In this document: positions 55,669 to 64,000 of the stretch, in pieces
How positions within the stretch are numbered: the stretch's first letter is position 1
Layout: each line of letters begins with the position of its first letter
Assembly: GCF_900107395.1 (NCBI RefSeq)
Contig: NZ_FNPW01000009.1
Span: forward strand, 62,001-126,000
Source of the DNA: Pseudomonas sp. NFIX28
GTDB taxonomy: Bacteria > Pseudomonadota > Gammaproteobacteria > Pseudomonadales > Pseudomonadaceae
Direction: 5' to 3'
Length of the DNA stretch: 64,000 nucleotides
Made by a program: the position numbers and the translations under genes
Notes under the pieces: generated by a model
What the model was told of the DNA's origin: nothing
Database searches by the model: none
What the model saw: only the letters and a program-made list of their open reading frames with translations

Positions 55669-57873
55669 ATGCACAACGACGGGAATGTAGTGCCTTTGCA
55701 CAAGGCGGCTACGGATCAGGCGAACGCTTCGCCGCTCGCCCGCCTGCCTGTAATTCTGCTTCAGGTTCGTGACAAGGCCGCCCAGCAACTGCGCCATGGC
55801 CTGCAGGAACTGTTCGATAACGCCGACGACACCTTGTTCGAGATGGCCGACCGGGCCCAGAACAATGTCGACCAGAACACCTTTTTCGAAGCCATGCGCG
55901 ACCTGCGCCTGAAACGCAAAAGCATCGAACGCGGCTTCCTGGAAAAACTCTGCGAGGCCTTTGTCGGCCTGGCCCAGTACGACCCCGCGCCGGCGATCGC
56001 TCAGGCCGTCGCCTACGTCCCACCCGCCGATACCTGCCAGGATGACCTGGAGCGCACCGTGGCCCTCGAAGCCATGGTCACCAAGGCCGGCAACCGTGAC
56101 GGTTTTGCCCTTGGCCAGCTCACCGCGCGGCTGAGCGCACTGCTGGGCAAGCGCCTGGACGACCGCAGCAACCCGTTGGGCCCGGCCATGCTCTGCGAGT
56201 ATTTCCTCGAGGCCGGGCGCAGCCTGGGGGTGGGGATCAAGGTCAAGCTGATCGTTCTCAAGCTGTTCGAGCGTTATGTGCTCAGCGAGGCCGACCAGCT
56301 GTACGCCGAAGCCAATCAGCTATTGGCCGCCACTGGCGTATTGCCCGATCTGAAGCCGGCACCGGCCCGCCGGGCCATCGACCAGGCGGCCGCGAACATC
56401 CAGGCCACGCCCGAGCCCGGCGTGGCGCAGATGGACGAAAGCGTTCAGGAAGTGTTCGCCGCCTTGCAGGAGCTGTTGCTGCATGTCCGTGGCAGTGTGG
56501 TGCCCACCCTGGAGGCGAGTGCCGAAACCCAGCCCATTTCAACCCGTGACCTGCTGCGCCTGCTGTCTCACCTGCAGCACTACGTGCCGGCCAGCACCCA
56601 GGAGGATTTCGACCTGCGCAACCAGCTGGAACAGCTGCTGACGCGGGTCAGCGTGAAAAGCGGCAAGTCGCGGGTGGTCGGGGTGGCCGACGAGGATGTG
56701 ATCAACCTGGTGGCCATGCTCTTCGAATTCATCCTGGCCGACCGCAACCTGCCGGAATCCTTGAAGACCCTGATCGGCCGTTTGCAAATCCCCATGCTCA
56801 AGGTCGCGGTGCTGGACAAAAGCTTCTTCAGCCGCAGCAGCCATCCCGCCCGGCGCCTGCTCAACGAGATCGCGGCGGCGGCCATGGGCTGGGGCAGTTG
56901 CGACGACTATCAGCGCGACAGCCTGTACCTGCGCATCGAACAGGTGGTGCAGCGGTTGTTGAGCGATTTCGTCGACGACCCGGCGATCTTTTCCGAGCTG
57001 CTCGCCGAGTTTCTCGCCTTCACCAGCGACGAGCGGCGCCGCAGCGAGCTGCTGGAGCAGCGCACCCGCGACGCCGAAGAGGGCCGGGCCAAGGCCGAGC
57101 TGGCGCGCCGTCGCGTCGAGCAGGCGTTGAACGACGGGCTGCTGGGCAAGGTCCTGCCGCTGACGGTGGTCGAGTTCGTGCAACAGGCCTGGAGCAAGGT
57201 CCTGCTGCTGGCCTGCCTCAAGCATGGCGAGCACTCCAGCGAATGGCGCGAGGGGCTGCGGACCATGGAACAACTGATCTGGAGCGTGCAGCGCCACACC
57301 GATCCGCAAGCGGCCATGCAACTGCTGGCGCTGGTGCCCGACCTGCTCAAGGCGCTGCGCGACGGTTTGAACGGCGCGGCGTTCGATCCATTCGCCACCA
57401 GCGAATTCTTCAGCCAGCTGGAAGCCTTGCACCTGCAAGTATTCGAGCGTTTCGGGCAAGGCCCCGGGCAGCCTCGGCCGGGCTTGGCGGGCGAGCAGCC
57501 GGCGATGGTCGCGGTCGAGGAGGAAATCATCCTGCCCAGCGCCGAAGAGGGCCCGCTGCAAGCGGCACCCCTGGCGCTGGCGGCCAACCATCCCGGGTTG
57601 CTGCGGGTCGAGCAGCTGCGGCAGGGGGCCTGGGTCGAATTCCTCGAGGACGAAGACAACAGCGTGCGCTGCAAGCTGGCGGCCATTGTCCAGCCCGGCG
57701 ACAAGTACATTTTCGTCAACCGCACCGGCATGAAGGTCCTGGAGCGCACCCGGGTCGGCCTGGCCCTGGAGTTTCAGCGCGGCGCCGTGCGCGAGCTGGA
57801 CGACACCTTGCTGTTCGACCGGGCGCTGGAATCGGTGATCGGCAGTTTGCAGCGACTCAATCGCGGCAAGTGA
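55669..57873 (+). CDS. DUF1631 family protein
   Basis: A 734-residue, mostly helical, acidic cytosolic protein (MHNDGNVVPLHKAATD). The DUF1631 region covers most of its length; a short C-terminal beta segment near 600-720 (GAWVEFLEDEDNSVRCKL, then KYIFVNRTGMKVLERTRVGL) has the look of a PilZ-like barrel. I chose the ATG at 55669, preceded by AGGAGG, over upstream in-frame codons. The family is sometimes annotated as thymidine phosphorylase without basis. It occupies a conserved place between nadC and ampD. Role unknown; the C-terminal fold hints at nucleotide or polysaccharide signalling. Confidence 0.85.
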   Translation: MHNDGNVVPLHKAATDQANASPLARLPVILLQVRDKAAQQLRHGLQELFDNADDTLFEMADRAQNNVDQNTFFEAMRDLRLKRKSIERGFLEKLCEAFVGLAQYDPAPAIAQAVAYVPPADTCQDDLERTVALEAMVTKAGNRDGFALGQLTARLSALLGKRLDDRSNPLGPAMLCEYFLEAGRSLGVGIKVKLIVLKLFERYVLSEADQLYAEANQLLAATGVLPDLKPAPARRAIDQAAANIQATPEPGVAQMDESVQEVFAALQELLLHVRGSVVPTLEASAETQPISTRDLLRLLSHLQHYVPASTQEDFDLRNQLEQLLTRVSVKSGKSRVVGVADEDVINLVAMLFEFILADRNLPESLKTLIGRLQIPMLKVAVLDKSFFSRSSHPARRLLNEIAAAAMGWGSCDDYQRDSLYLRIEQVVQRLLSDFVDDPAIFSELLAEFLAFTSDERRRSELLEQRTRDAEEGRAKAELARRRVEQALNDGLLGKVLPLTVVEFVQQAWSKVLLLACLKHGEHSSEWREGLRTMEQLIWSVQRHTDPQAAMQLLALVPDLLKALRDGLNGAAFDPFATSEFFSQLEALHLQVFERFGQGPGQPRPGLAGEQPAMVAVEEEIILPSAEEGPLQAAPLALAANHPGLLRVEQLRQGAWVEFLEDEDNSVRCKLAAIVQPGDKYIFVNRTGMKVLERTRVGLALEFQRGAVRELDDTLLFDRALESVIGSLQRLNRGK

Positions 57874-57935
57874 TCGCAACCTGGGCGTGGAACGCGGCAT
57901 ACTGAGCCGTCACAGGCTTTGTTGAAGGAATCGGT

Positions 57936-58496
57936 ATGCAGTTGGACCCCGCAAGCGGCTGGTGTCACGGCGTTCGCCATTGCCCGTCACCCAATTTCAA
58001 TGCGCGCCCCGCGGATGAAATCTCCCTGCTGGTGATCCACAACATCAGCCTGCCGCCGGCGCAGTTCGCAACGGGCAAAGTGCAGGAATTCTTCCAGAAC
58101 CGTCTCGATGTCACAGAGCATCCTTATTTTGCCGGGATCGCCGACCTGCGCGTGTCCGCGCATTTCCTGATCGAACGTGACGGAACCGTCACTCAGTTTG
58201 TCTCCTGTCTGGACCGCGCCTGGCATGCCGGCGTGTCAAAGTTCGACGGGCGCGAAAGCTGCAATGACTTTTCCCTGGGGATCGAGCTGGAGGGCACCGA
58301 TGAGCTGCCGTTCACCGATGCCCAGTATGACGCGCTGATTGCCTTGACCCGGCAGTTGCAGCAGGCCTTCAAGGCCATCACGCCACAGAGGATTTGTGGG
58401 CACAGCGATATCGCTCCGGGGCGCAAGACCGACCCGGGGCCCGGATTCGACTGGGTACGCTATCGCGCGGCCCTGAACGAAGGGGAAGGACAATGA
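57936..58496 (+). CDS. ampD: 1,6-anhydro-N-acetylmuramyl-L-alanine amidase AmpD
   Basis: A 186-residue cytosolic zinc amidase of peptidoglycan recycling that limits AmpR-driven beta-lactamase induction. The amidase_2 fold has zinc ligands His in LVIHNISLP near 34, His in the ICGHSDIAPGRKTDPGPGF segment near 154, and Asp near 164. GAAGGAATC precedes the ATG. No signal peptide, so it is the cytosolic AmpD rather than AmiD-like. It overlaps ampE by 4 bases. Confidence 0.95.
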   Translation: MQLDPASGWCHGVRHCPSPNFNARPADEISLLVIHNISLPPAQFATGKVQEFFQNRLDVTEHPYFAGIADLRVSAHFLIERDGTVTQFVSCLDRAWHAGVSKFDGRESCNDFSLGIELEGTDELPFTDAQYDALIALTRQLQQAFKAITPQRICGHSDIAPGRKTDPGPGFDWVRYRAALNEGEGQ

Positions 58497-59329
58497 GTTT
58501 TCTGGTGTTGTTGCTGGCGGTATGGATCGAGAAATTCTCGGCCTTGCGCCAGCGCGTTCAGCATGACGAGCCGTGGCTGCACCAACTGTTCCGGCGCGAG
58601 GCCAGCCCACGCCTGGCCAAGCATCCCTGGTGGGTGCTGGGCCTGCTGATACTGCTGCCGGTAGCGGTCTTGGGTTTGCTGTTGCTGCTTCTGGAACCGC
58701 TGGCCTATGGCCTGCTGGCATTGCCGGTGCATCTGCTGGTGGTGATCTACAGCCTGGGGCGCGGCGACCTGCTGGGCGGCCTCGGGCCGTTTCGCGATGC
58801 CTGGCGCCGTGAAGACCTGCAAGCCGCGGCGCATGTCGCCAAGCGCGACCTGGACATCTGTGCCGACAACGGCGAGCAATTGCTCGAGCAGGTCCAGGGG
58901 CATCTGCTGTGGCAGGCCTACCAGAGCTTTTTCGCGGTGATCTTCTGGTACTTCCTGCTGGGGCCGGTGGCGGCGCTGAGTTATCGCCTGCTGGCGCTGG
59001 CCGCCGAGCACAGCAAGAACCCGGCGGTCGCCGAGCGCGCCGGGCAGTTGCGGCATGCCTTCGACTGGTTGCCGGTACGCCTGTTGGCGGCCAGCTTCGC
59101 CCTGGTCGGCAACTTCGTCGCGGTCAGCCGGGTGATGCTCCACGAGCTGCTGAACTGGAACATCAGTGCCGCGCAACTGGTGGAAAAAGTCGGCCTGGTC
59201 GCCGCGGAAATCCCCGCGCCGATCACCGGGCCGGACGGCATTCTCAGCCTGGACCGGATCTGGGAGTTGCTGCTGCGGGCCGCGGTGCTCTGGTATGCCG
59301 GTTTCGCCCTGTGGACGGTGCTGCCCTGA
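58493..59329 (+). CDS. ampE: Inner-membrane protein AmpE
   Basis: A 278-residue membrane protein encoded with ampD, predicted as a sensor or accessory factor in beta-lactamase regulation; its exact role is unclear. Hydrophobic segments lie near residues 1-15, 48-90, 145-165, 195-215 and at the C-terminus. RGDLLGGLGPFRDAWRREDL is the family's conserved region. The start overlaps the ampD stop (ATGA). Confidence 0.92.
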   Translation: MSFLVLLLAVWIEKFSALRQRVQHDEPWLHQLFRREASPRLAKHPWWVLGLLILLPVAVLGLLLLLLEPLAYGLLALPVHLLVVIYSLGRGDLLGGLGPFRDAWRREDLQAAAHVAKRDLDICADNGEQLLEQVQGHLLWQAYQSFFAVIFWYFLLGPVAALSYRLLALAAEHSKNPAVAERAGQLRHAFDWLPVRLLAASFALVGNFVAVSRVMLHELLNWNISAAQLVEKVGLVAAEIPAPITGPDGILSLDRIWELLLRAAVLWYAGFALWTVLP

Positions 59330-59544
59330 CGGCACCCGAACACTGCCGCGAATAAGCGCTGGCGAGCCTTCCTGGCTTCGCCGGCGTAGTGAACGCCTTC
59401 CTTCTGTCCGCCATCCGCGCGGTTAACCTTAAGTTACAAACCCTTTTGCCGATTTGAGCTATACAGAAGCAGCGCCGGAATAGTGGCTATCTGCTTTCTT
59501 CGCGTACCTGCCAATAAAAATAAAAGCAAAAAGGGAGACCTCTT

Positions 59545-61575
59545 GTGAAGAGCTTGCTCTATCCCGCCATTGCCCTGATGAACCGCCTGAGCTTCGGCAT
59601 GAAGTTCAGCTTGATCAGCGTGCTGTTTTTCCTGCCGATGCTGGTCACCAATTTTTATCTGGTGCGCGATTCCTACCGTGAATTCCAAGGGACCCAGGTC
59701 GAGCTGCAAAGCCTGAACCTGCTGGGCAGCAGCCTGACCTTGCGCCGGGACCTGGAAACCCTGAACAACATGGTGCAGATCAACGCGACGTTGGGGCAGT
59801 CCGGCAAGGCCGGGGATATCGAGAGCAAGATTGTCGCCCTGGAAAAGTCCGTGCTCGAACGCCTGCAAGGGTTGGTCGCCGTCACCGTGGACCCGGAGCA
59901 GATCGGGGTGTTCGACGGCAAGCGCGACGAAATGATTGCCGCCTTCAAGGCGCAGCAGGCGGAAAGCTCGCTGCAAAGCAAAAGTGCGCTGATCGGCAAG
60001 CTGCTGGGCAGCGCGCAGATTTTCAGCCAGATCATCGCCAGCCAATCCGGCCTGAGCCGTGACACCCAGAGCGATGTACGGCAGTTGAGCGAACTGCTCA
60101 CCAGCGTCACCCCGCAGGTCACGCAGATTCTCGGCGAAGGGCGGGCGATGGGCGCCTATTCCCTGGGCCAGGGTTTTCTCAATTCGTCGGCCAGCACCCG
60201 TTTCGACGAGCTGCTGGTGCAGATCGAGAAACTCCAGGCCGAATACGGCCTCAAGCTGCAGGATGCCCTGGGCTCGAGCAAGGCTGCCCAGGGTGCGCTT
60301 GACGCCCTGGCCAGTGCCAGCAAGGGCAGCCTCAAGCAAGCCAGCGAGATGTTCGAAGAGCAGGTGGTGATGGCCGAGACCCTGGATGCGCCGTGGCAGG
60401 GCTTTTATGACCAGGTCAGCGGGCTGATGGCGCAGACCTACCAGCTCAACGAGGCGACCCTGGAGTTTCTCGGTGAAGAGCTGCAACAGCGGCTGGGGCA
60501 GAACCGTACGCACATGGTGCTGCTGGTGGTGGCGCTGGCGACGGTGTTTGTGCTGATTTTCTATCTCTACGGCGCGTTCTACGTCTCGACCCGCACCACC
60601 CTCAAGCGCCTGGGGGCGATGATGGACAAGGTGGCGGCCGGCGACATGACCGTCACCTTCAATGCCCAGAGCCGCGACGAACTGGGGGAGCTGGGCACGG
60701 TATTCAACGGCACTGTGGCGAAGATCCACGACCTGATCGAACTGGTGGGCAAGACCGTGGGCGAGGTCGAGCGCCAGGCCGGGCAGGTGGAAGCCGTGTC
60801 GGCCCAGAGCAACCAGGCGGTGGCCGGGCAGCGCAGCCAGATCGAGCAGGTGGCGACGGCGATGAACCAGATGTCCGCCACTTCCCAGGAAGTCGCGCGC
60901 AGCGCCGCGGCGGCCGTCAGCAGCGCCCACAGCGTCAACGACGAGACGATAAGCGGGCGCGGGCTGGTGGAGTCCCAGCAAGGCAGCATCGCCCAACTGG
61001 CTAGCGAGATCGACCAATCGGTGCTGGTGATCAATCAGCTGGCCAGCGATAGCCAGGCCATCAGCCGGGTGCTGGAAGTCATCAAGAGCATCGCCGAACA
61101 GACCAACCTGCTGGCGCTCAACGCCGCCATCGAAGCGGCCCGTGCCGGCGAGCAGGGGCGCGGCTTCGCGGTGGTGGCCGACGAAGTGCGGACCCTGGCC
61201 AAGCGCACCCAGCAATCGACCGAGGAAATCGAGCAGATGATCGTCAAGCTCCACGGTGGCGTGGGCGCGGCGGTCAAGGCCATGGGCGTCAGCCACGCGA
61301 TGGCCAATGGCACGGTCGGGCAGTCGGAGAAAGTCCAGCAGGCGCTGGAGAACATCCTCGGGGCGGTGGGCATGATCGTCGACCAGAACCAGCAGATCGC
61401 CGCGGCGGTGGAACAGCAGACCGCGGTGGCCCACGACATCGATCAGAACATCGTCGAGATCAACCGCGCCGGCGAGCGCACCGCCGAAGGCGCGTACCAG
61501 ACCGAAAACGCCAGCCGCCAGTTGTCCGCGCAGGTGGTGCAGTTGAAGCAGTTGATCAGCGCCTTCCGGGTCTGA
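59545..61575 (+). CDS. Methyl-accepting chemotaxis protein
   Basis: A 676-residue chemoreceptor. TM1 is near residues 20-42 and TM2 near 322-346, flanking a helical periplasmic sensor of about 280 residues, larger than the four-helix bundle type. A HAMP domain follows (about 348-400). The signalling domain has its conserved tip IAEQTNLLALNAAIEAARAG near 517. There is no C-terminal CheR-docking pentapeptide (ends ISAFRV). The GTG at 59545 follows AAGGGAG. It stands in its own unit after ampE, an order also seen in P. aeruginosa. Ligand unknown. Confidence 0.92.
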   Translation: MKSLLYPAIALMNRLSFGMKFSLISVLFFLPMLVTNFYLVRDSYREFQGTQVELQSLNLLGSSLTLRRDLETLNNMVQINATLGQSGKAGDIESKIVALEKSVLERLQGLVAVTVDPEQIGVFDGKRDEMIAAFKAQQAESSLQSKSALIGKLLGSAQIFSQIIASQSGLSRDTQSDVRQLSELLTSVTPQVTQILGEGRAMGAYSLGQGFLNSSASTRFDELLVQIEKLQAEYGLKLQDALGSSKAAQGALDALASASKGSLKQASEMFEEQVVMAETLDAPWQGFYDQVSGLMAQTYQLNEATLEFLGEELQQRLGQNRTHMVLLVVALATVFVLIFYLYGAFYVSTRTTLKRLGAMMDKVAAGDMTVTFNAQSRDELGELGTVFNGTVAKIHDLIELVGKTVGEVERQAGQVEAVSAQSNQAVAGQRSQIEQVATAMNQMSATSQEVARSAAAAVSSAHSVNDETISGRGLVESQQGSIAQLASEIDQSVLVINQLASDSQAISRVLEVIKSIAEQTNLLALNAAIEAARAGEQGRGFAVVADEVRTLAKRTQQSTEEIEQMIVKLHGGVGAAVKAMGVSHAMANGTVGQSEKVQQALENILGAVGMIVDQNQQIAAAVEQQTAVAHDIDQNIVEINRAGERTAEGAYQTENASRQLSAQVVQLKQLISAFRV

Positions 61576-61576
61576 T

Positions 61577-62371
61577 TCAGGCGCGTTGCGGCCAGCCGAA
61601 CAACTCGCAGGCATTGGCCGTGCTGGCCGCGGCCAGTTGTTCGGGGCTGATGGCCATGAGCTCGGCCAGGGCCGCGCAGATATCGGGCAGGTGCTGCGGG
61701 CTGTTGCGCTGGCCGGGGTACATGGCGGGCGCCATGTCCGGCGAGTCGGTTTCCAGCACCACCGCGTCCAGCGGCAAGCCGGCGATGACCTTGCGCAGGC
61801 GCAGCGCCTGCGGCCAGGTCGCCGCACCGCCCAGGCCCAGCTTGAACCCCAGCTTGAGGTATTCGCGGGCCTCCTCGCGGCTGCCGGCGAAGGCATGGAT
61901 GATGCCGGCTCGCTTGAGCTTGAAGCGCTTGAGGGTGGCAATCACCGCGGCATGGCTGCGCCGCACGTGGAGCAGCGCCGGCAGCTGAAAGTCCGCGGCC
62001 AGTTGCAGTTGCGCTTCGAACAGCTGCTGCTGGCGCTGGCGGTCCAGCTGTTCGATAAAATAATCCAGGCCGATTTCACCCACCGCGCACAGCTGCGGAT
62101 GGCCCGCCAGGCGGCTCAGCCAGTCGCCCAGCTCGAGCAGATCGGCCGGCTGGTGCTCGTCGAGATAAACCGGGTGCAGGCCGAAAGCGGCATACAGCTG
62201 CGCATCGCTTTGCACCAGCTCCCAGAGCCGCTGCCAATTGCGCTGATAAACCCCCAGCACCACCATCCTTCGCACGCCCAGGCTGCGGCTGGTGGCCAGC
62301 ACTGCCTGACGATCGGCGTCGAAATCCGGAAAATCCAGATGGGTGTGGCTGTCGATCAGCTCCACGTTCAC
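61577..62371 (-). CDS. TatD-family metal-dependent hydrolase
   Basis: A 264-residue TIM-barrel nuclease/hydrolase with metal ligands DSHTHLDF at residues 8-15, GEIGLDY near 97, HVRRSH near 134, HAFAG near 158 and ETDSPD near 207. It is closest to the YjjV type. The start is GTG at 62371, overlapping the cra stop, so the pair is cotranscribed and coupled. Family members are 3'-5' exonucleases or deoxyribonucleases; a role linked to fructose control is not implied. Confidence 0.9.
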   Translation of the reverse strand: MNVELIDSHTHLDFPDFDADRQAVLATSRSLGVRRMVVLGVYQRNWQRLWELVQSDAQLYAAFGLHPVYLDEHQPADLLELGDWLSRLAGHPQLCAVGEIGLDYFIEQLDRQRQQQLFEAQLQLAADFQLPALLHVRRSHAAVIATLKRFKLKRAGIIHAFAGSREEAREYLKLGFKLGLGGAATWPQALRLRKVIAGLPLDAVVLETDSPDMAPAMYPGQRNSPQHLPDICAALAELMAISPEQLAAASTANACELFGWPQRA

Positions 62372-63363
62372 GCCTCGTGAATGCGCTGCTTGAAGGTCCG
62401 GGCGATGGCGTTCACGCCGGGCTGGTAATGGGCTTCCTCAATGGCGGCCAGGGCCAGTTGCAGGGCCTTGTCGGCAATCAGCTGGTGCTGCTGGGCCATG
62501 GCATTGACCGGCAGCGGCAAAAAGTCCAGCAGCTGGGTATCGCCGAAGGTGCCCAGGCGCAGCGGCCGCGACTTGAGCGGGAAGTCGTGCAGCGCGTCGA
62601 ACACCCCTTGCAGCAGCACATAGGAAGTGGTCACCAGGGCATCCGGCAGATGGCCCAGGCGCTCGAGCAACGCTTCCATCAGTTGGCGACCGCAGTCGCG
62701 GCTGAAGGCTTCACCTTGTTCGATCAGCACCTGGCCGTCGAAACCTTCCAGCGCCTGCTTGAAGCCGGCGGCGCGTTCGCGGCTGATGCCCAGCTCGGGG
62801 CGGGCGCCGATCAGGGCGATTTGCCGCGGCTGGGGCTGCAGCAGGCTGCGGGTCAATTGCAGGCTGGCTTGTTGATCGTCGCTGATCACCGAGCAGAAAA
62901 ACTCCGGCTCCATCACCCGGTCGATGGCGATGATCGGCAGGCCGTGGGCCTGCAACAGGCGATAGGTGTCATCTTCGGGCGGTAGGCAACTGGCGACGAA
63001 CAGCGCATCGCAGCGGCGTGCGCGGAACAGTTGCAGCAATTGCCGCTCGCTGTCCGGGGCGTCGTCGGAGCTGGCGATCAGTAGCTGGTAGCCATGGGCG
63101 CGCGCGCCTTGTTCCAGCAACTTGGCGATGCGCGCGTAGCTGGGGTTTTCCAGGTCCGGCAGGATGAAACCCAGGGTCCGGGTACGCCGGCTGCGCAGCC
63201 CGGCGGCCTGAGGGTTGGGCGTGAAGCCATGTTCCTCGACCACCGCCCGGACTCGTTCGACGGTCGCGTTGCTGATGCGTTGCTGTTCGGCCTTGCCGTT
63301 GATGACGTAGCTGGCGGTGGTGACGGACACACCGGCCAGTCTGGCGATATCACTGAGTTTCAA
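62368..63363 (-). CDS. cra: LacI-family catabolite repressor/activator Cra (FruR)
   Basis: A 331-residue regulator. The N-terminal helix-turn-helix is MKLSDIARLAGVSVTTASYV with the hinge helix after, and a periplasmic-binding-like effector domain from about 60 binds fructose-1-phosphate in this family. It is divergent from fruB, with the operator TTAAACGTTTCA between them, the arrangement of P. putida cra-fruBKA. Its stop overlaps the TatD-family gene. Confidence 0.95.
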   Translation of the reverse strand: MKLSDIARLAGVSVTTASYVINGKAEQQRISNATVERVRAVVEEHGFTPNPQAAGLRSRRTRTLGFILPDLENPSYARIAKLLEQGARAHGYQLLIASSDDAPDSERQLLQLFRARRCDALFVASCLPPEDDTYRLLQAHGLPIIAIDRVMEPEFFCSVISDDQQASLQLTRSLLQPQPRQIALIGARPELGISRERAAGFKQALEGFDGQVLIEQGEAFSRDCGRQLMEALLERLGHLPDALVTTSYVLLQGVFDALHDFPLKSRPLRLGTFGDTQLLDFLPLPVNAMAQQHQLIADKALQLALAAIEEAHYQPGVNAIARTFKQRIHEA

Positions 63364-63509
63364 CCCGGGTTTTCCTTGTTTTCTGGAGCTTGCCCCGACA
63401 TTTTCGCCAATCCTAACCGATATAGGCAGGCGACCAATGTCGCAACAGCAGCCGACAGGTAGGACTTCAAGGATGATCGATTATCGAGTAACGTGCCCAA
63501 TATTCTAGA

Positions 63510-63521
63510 TTAAACGTTTCA
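63510..63521. promoter_or_regulatory. Cra operator
   Basis: TTAAACGTTTCA lies between divergent cra and fruB and is the sequence reported for P. putida Cra binding before fruB. It is near-palindromic (TGAAACGTTTAA on the other strand). It lies about 140 bases from each start. Confidence 0.85.
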
Positions 63522-63629
63522 GCACGCGTATTTTCTAGGTGAATAAGCAATCGGGAATCGAGCCTTGCCAAGCCAGCGGTCCCGTTTGTGGCATTAAAGC
63601 CGCCTAACTGATTCACTCAAAACAATACC

Positions 63630-63646
63630 TAGCGCCCCCGGCGCTA
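63630..63646 (+). promoter_or_regulatory. Hairpin next to the fruB ribosome site
   Basis: TAGCGCC (63630-63636) and GGCGCTA (63640-63646) form a 7-bp stem with a 3-base loop, ending 13 bases before the fruB ATG and just before the TAGGAGA ribosome site. It may affect translation or mRNA stability. Confidence 0.4.
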
Positions 63647-63659
63647 AATAGGAGAAAGC

Positions 63660-64000
63660 ATGCTCGAGCTCACTATTGAGCAGATATCCATGGGCCAGTC
63701 GGCTGTGGATAAGTCCGCTGCACTGCACCTGCTCGCCGACAAACTGGTGGCCGACGGCCTGGTCGCCGAGGGTTATCTGGCGGGCCTGCAGGCCCGTGAA
63801 GCCCAGGGCTCGACCTTTCTCGGTCAAGGTATTGCCATTCCCCACGGTACCCCGGAAACCCGCGACCAGGTGTTCGCCACTGGCGTGCGCCTGCTGCAAT
63901 TTCCCGAAGGCGTGGACTGGGGCGATGGCCAGATCGTCTACCTGGCGATCGGCATCGCCGCCAAATCCGACGAACACCTGCGCCTGCTGCAACTCTTGAC
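63660..64000 (+). CDS. fruB: Fructose PTS multiphosphoryl transfer protein FruB (partial)
   Basis: The first 113 residues of a protein cut by the window edge. They form the start of an EIIA(Fru) domain: LELTIEQISMGQSAVDKSAA and the phosphorylated histidine motif QGIAIPHGTPETRDQ near residue 62. In Pseudomonas this is the N-terminal domain of the EIIA-HPr-EI fusion that feeds FruA. The ATG at 63660 follows TAGGAGAAAGC. It is controlled by Cra through the upstream operator. Confidence 0.92.
   Translation, partial: MLELTIEQISMGQSAVDKSAALHLLADKLVADGLVAEGYLAGLQAREAQGSTFLGQGIAIPHGTPETRDQVFATGVRLLQFPEGVDWGDGQIVYLAIGIAAKSDEHLRLLQLL

Overview
The window is chromosomal DNA from a Pseudomonas, most likely of the P. 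fluorescens group; the species cannot be resolved by eye. Evidence is the high-GC coding style, the tmRNA tag ANDETYGEYALAA, and gene order matching the pseudomonad core chromosome (fur-recN-grpE-dnaK-dnaJ-dapB-carA-carB-greA, then yhbY-rlmE-ftsH-folP-glmM-tpiA-secG-tRNA-rimP-nusA-infB-rbfA-truB-rpsO-pnp). A second familiar block, nadC-DUF1631-ampD-ampE-chemoreceptor, follows, and cra/fruB of the fructose PTS lies at the right edge.

Left part (1-6.3 kb): the start of an exported protein, a LysR regulator divergent from an exported SGNH hydrolase, a DUF6124 gene with an elaborate structured leader, then a decayed island between a degenerate copy of the ssrA 3' end (3572-3595) and ssrA itself. 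The island holds one intact orphan gene (4201-4899), a gene remnant with five AAAC units, and the broken N-terminal part of a P4-type integrase pointing away from ssrA. A small secreted protein follows ssrA.

Lactate block (6.3-14.9 kb): lldP-lutA-lutB-lutC-dld on the minus strand, with tight overlaps within lutABC-dld, and the divergent GntR regulator lldR. A perfect 17-bp inverted repeat before lldP is the likely LldR operator. LutABC occupies the place of the flavoprotein LldD found at this locus in P. aeruginosa.

Core block (15-47 kb): smpB, an NSS transporter, ratA-ratB, bamE, fur, recN, the heat-shock genes with two near-consensus sigma-32 promoters, dapB, carAB with a probable attenuator and a TTG-started carA, greA, rRNA-processing and division genes, and the tRNA-fMet/rimP/nusA/infB/rbfA/truB/rpsO/pnp translation-transcription cluster with terminator-like and processing hairpins in its leaders.

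Accessory block (47-54.4 kb): tRNA-Thr, then a LysR regulator divergent from an agmatine operon (cytosolic agmatine deiminase, N-carbamoylputrescine amidase, polyamine-binding protein, and a second deiminase with a Tat signal) resembling the agu2ABCA' operon of some P. aeruginosa strains. Convergent with it is an exported protein of six 39-residue coiled-coil/poly-serine repeats, and a DUF6388 gene follows. The right end (54.4-64 kb) carries nadC, a DUF1631 gene, ampDE, a chemoreceptor, a TatD-family nuclease overlapping cra, a consensus Cra operator, and the start of fruB.

The least explained items are the serine-tract repeat protein, the structured leader of the DUF6124 gene, and the ssrA island remnant. 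Most other genes have well-known families.
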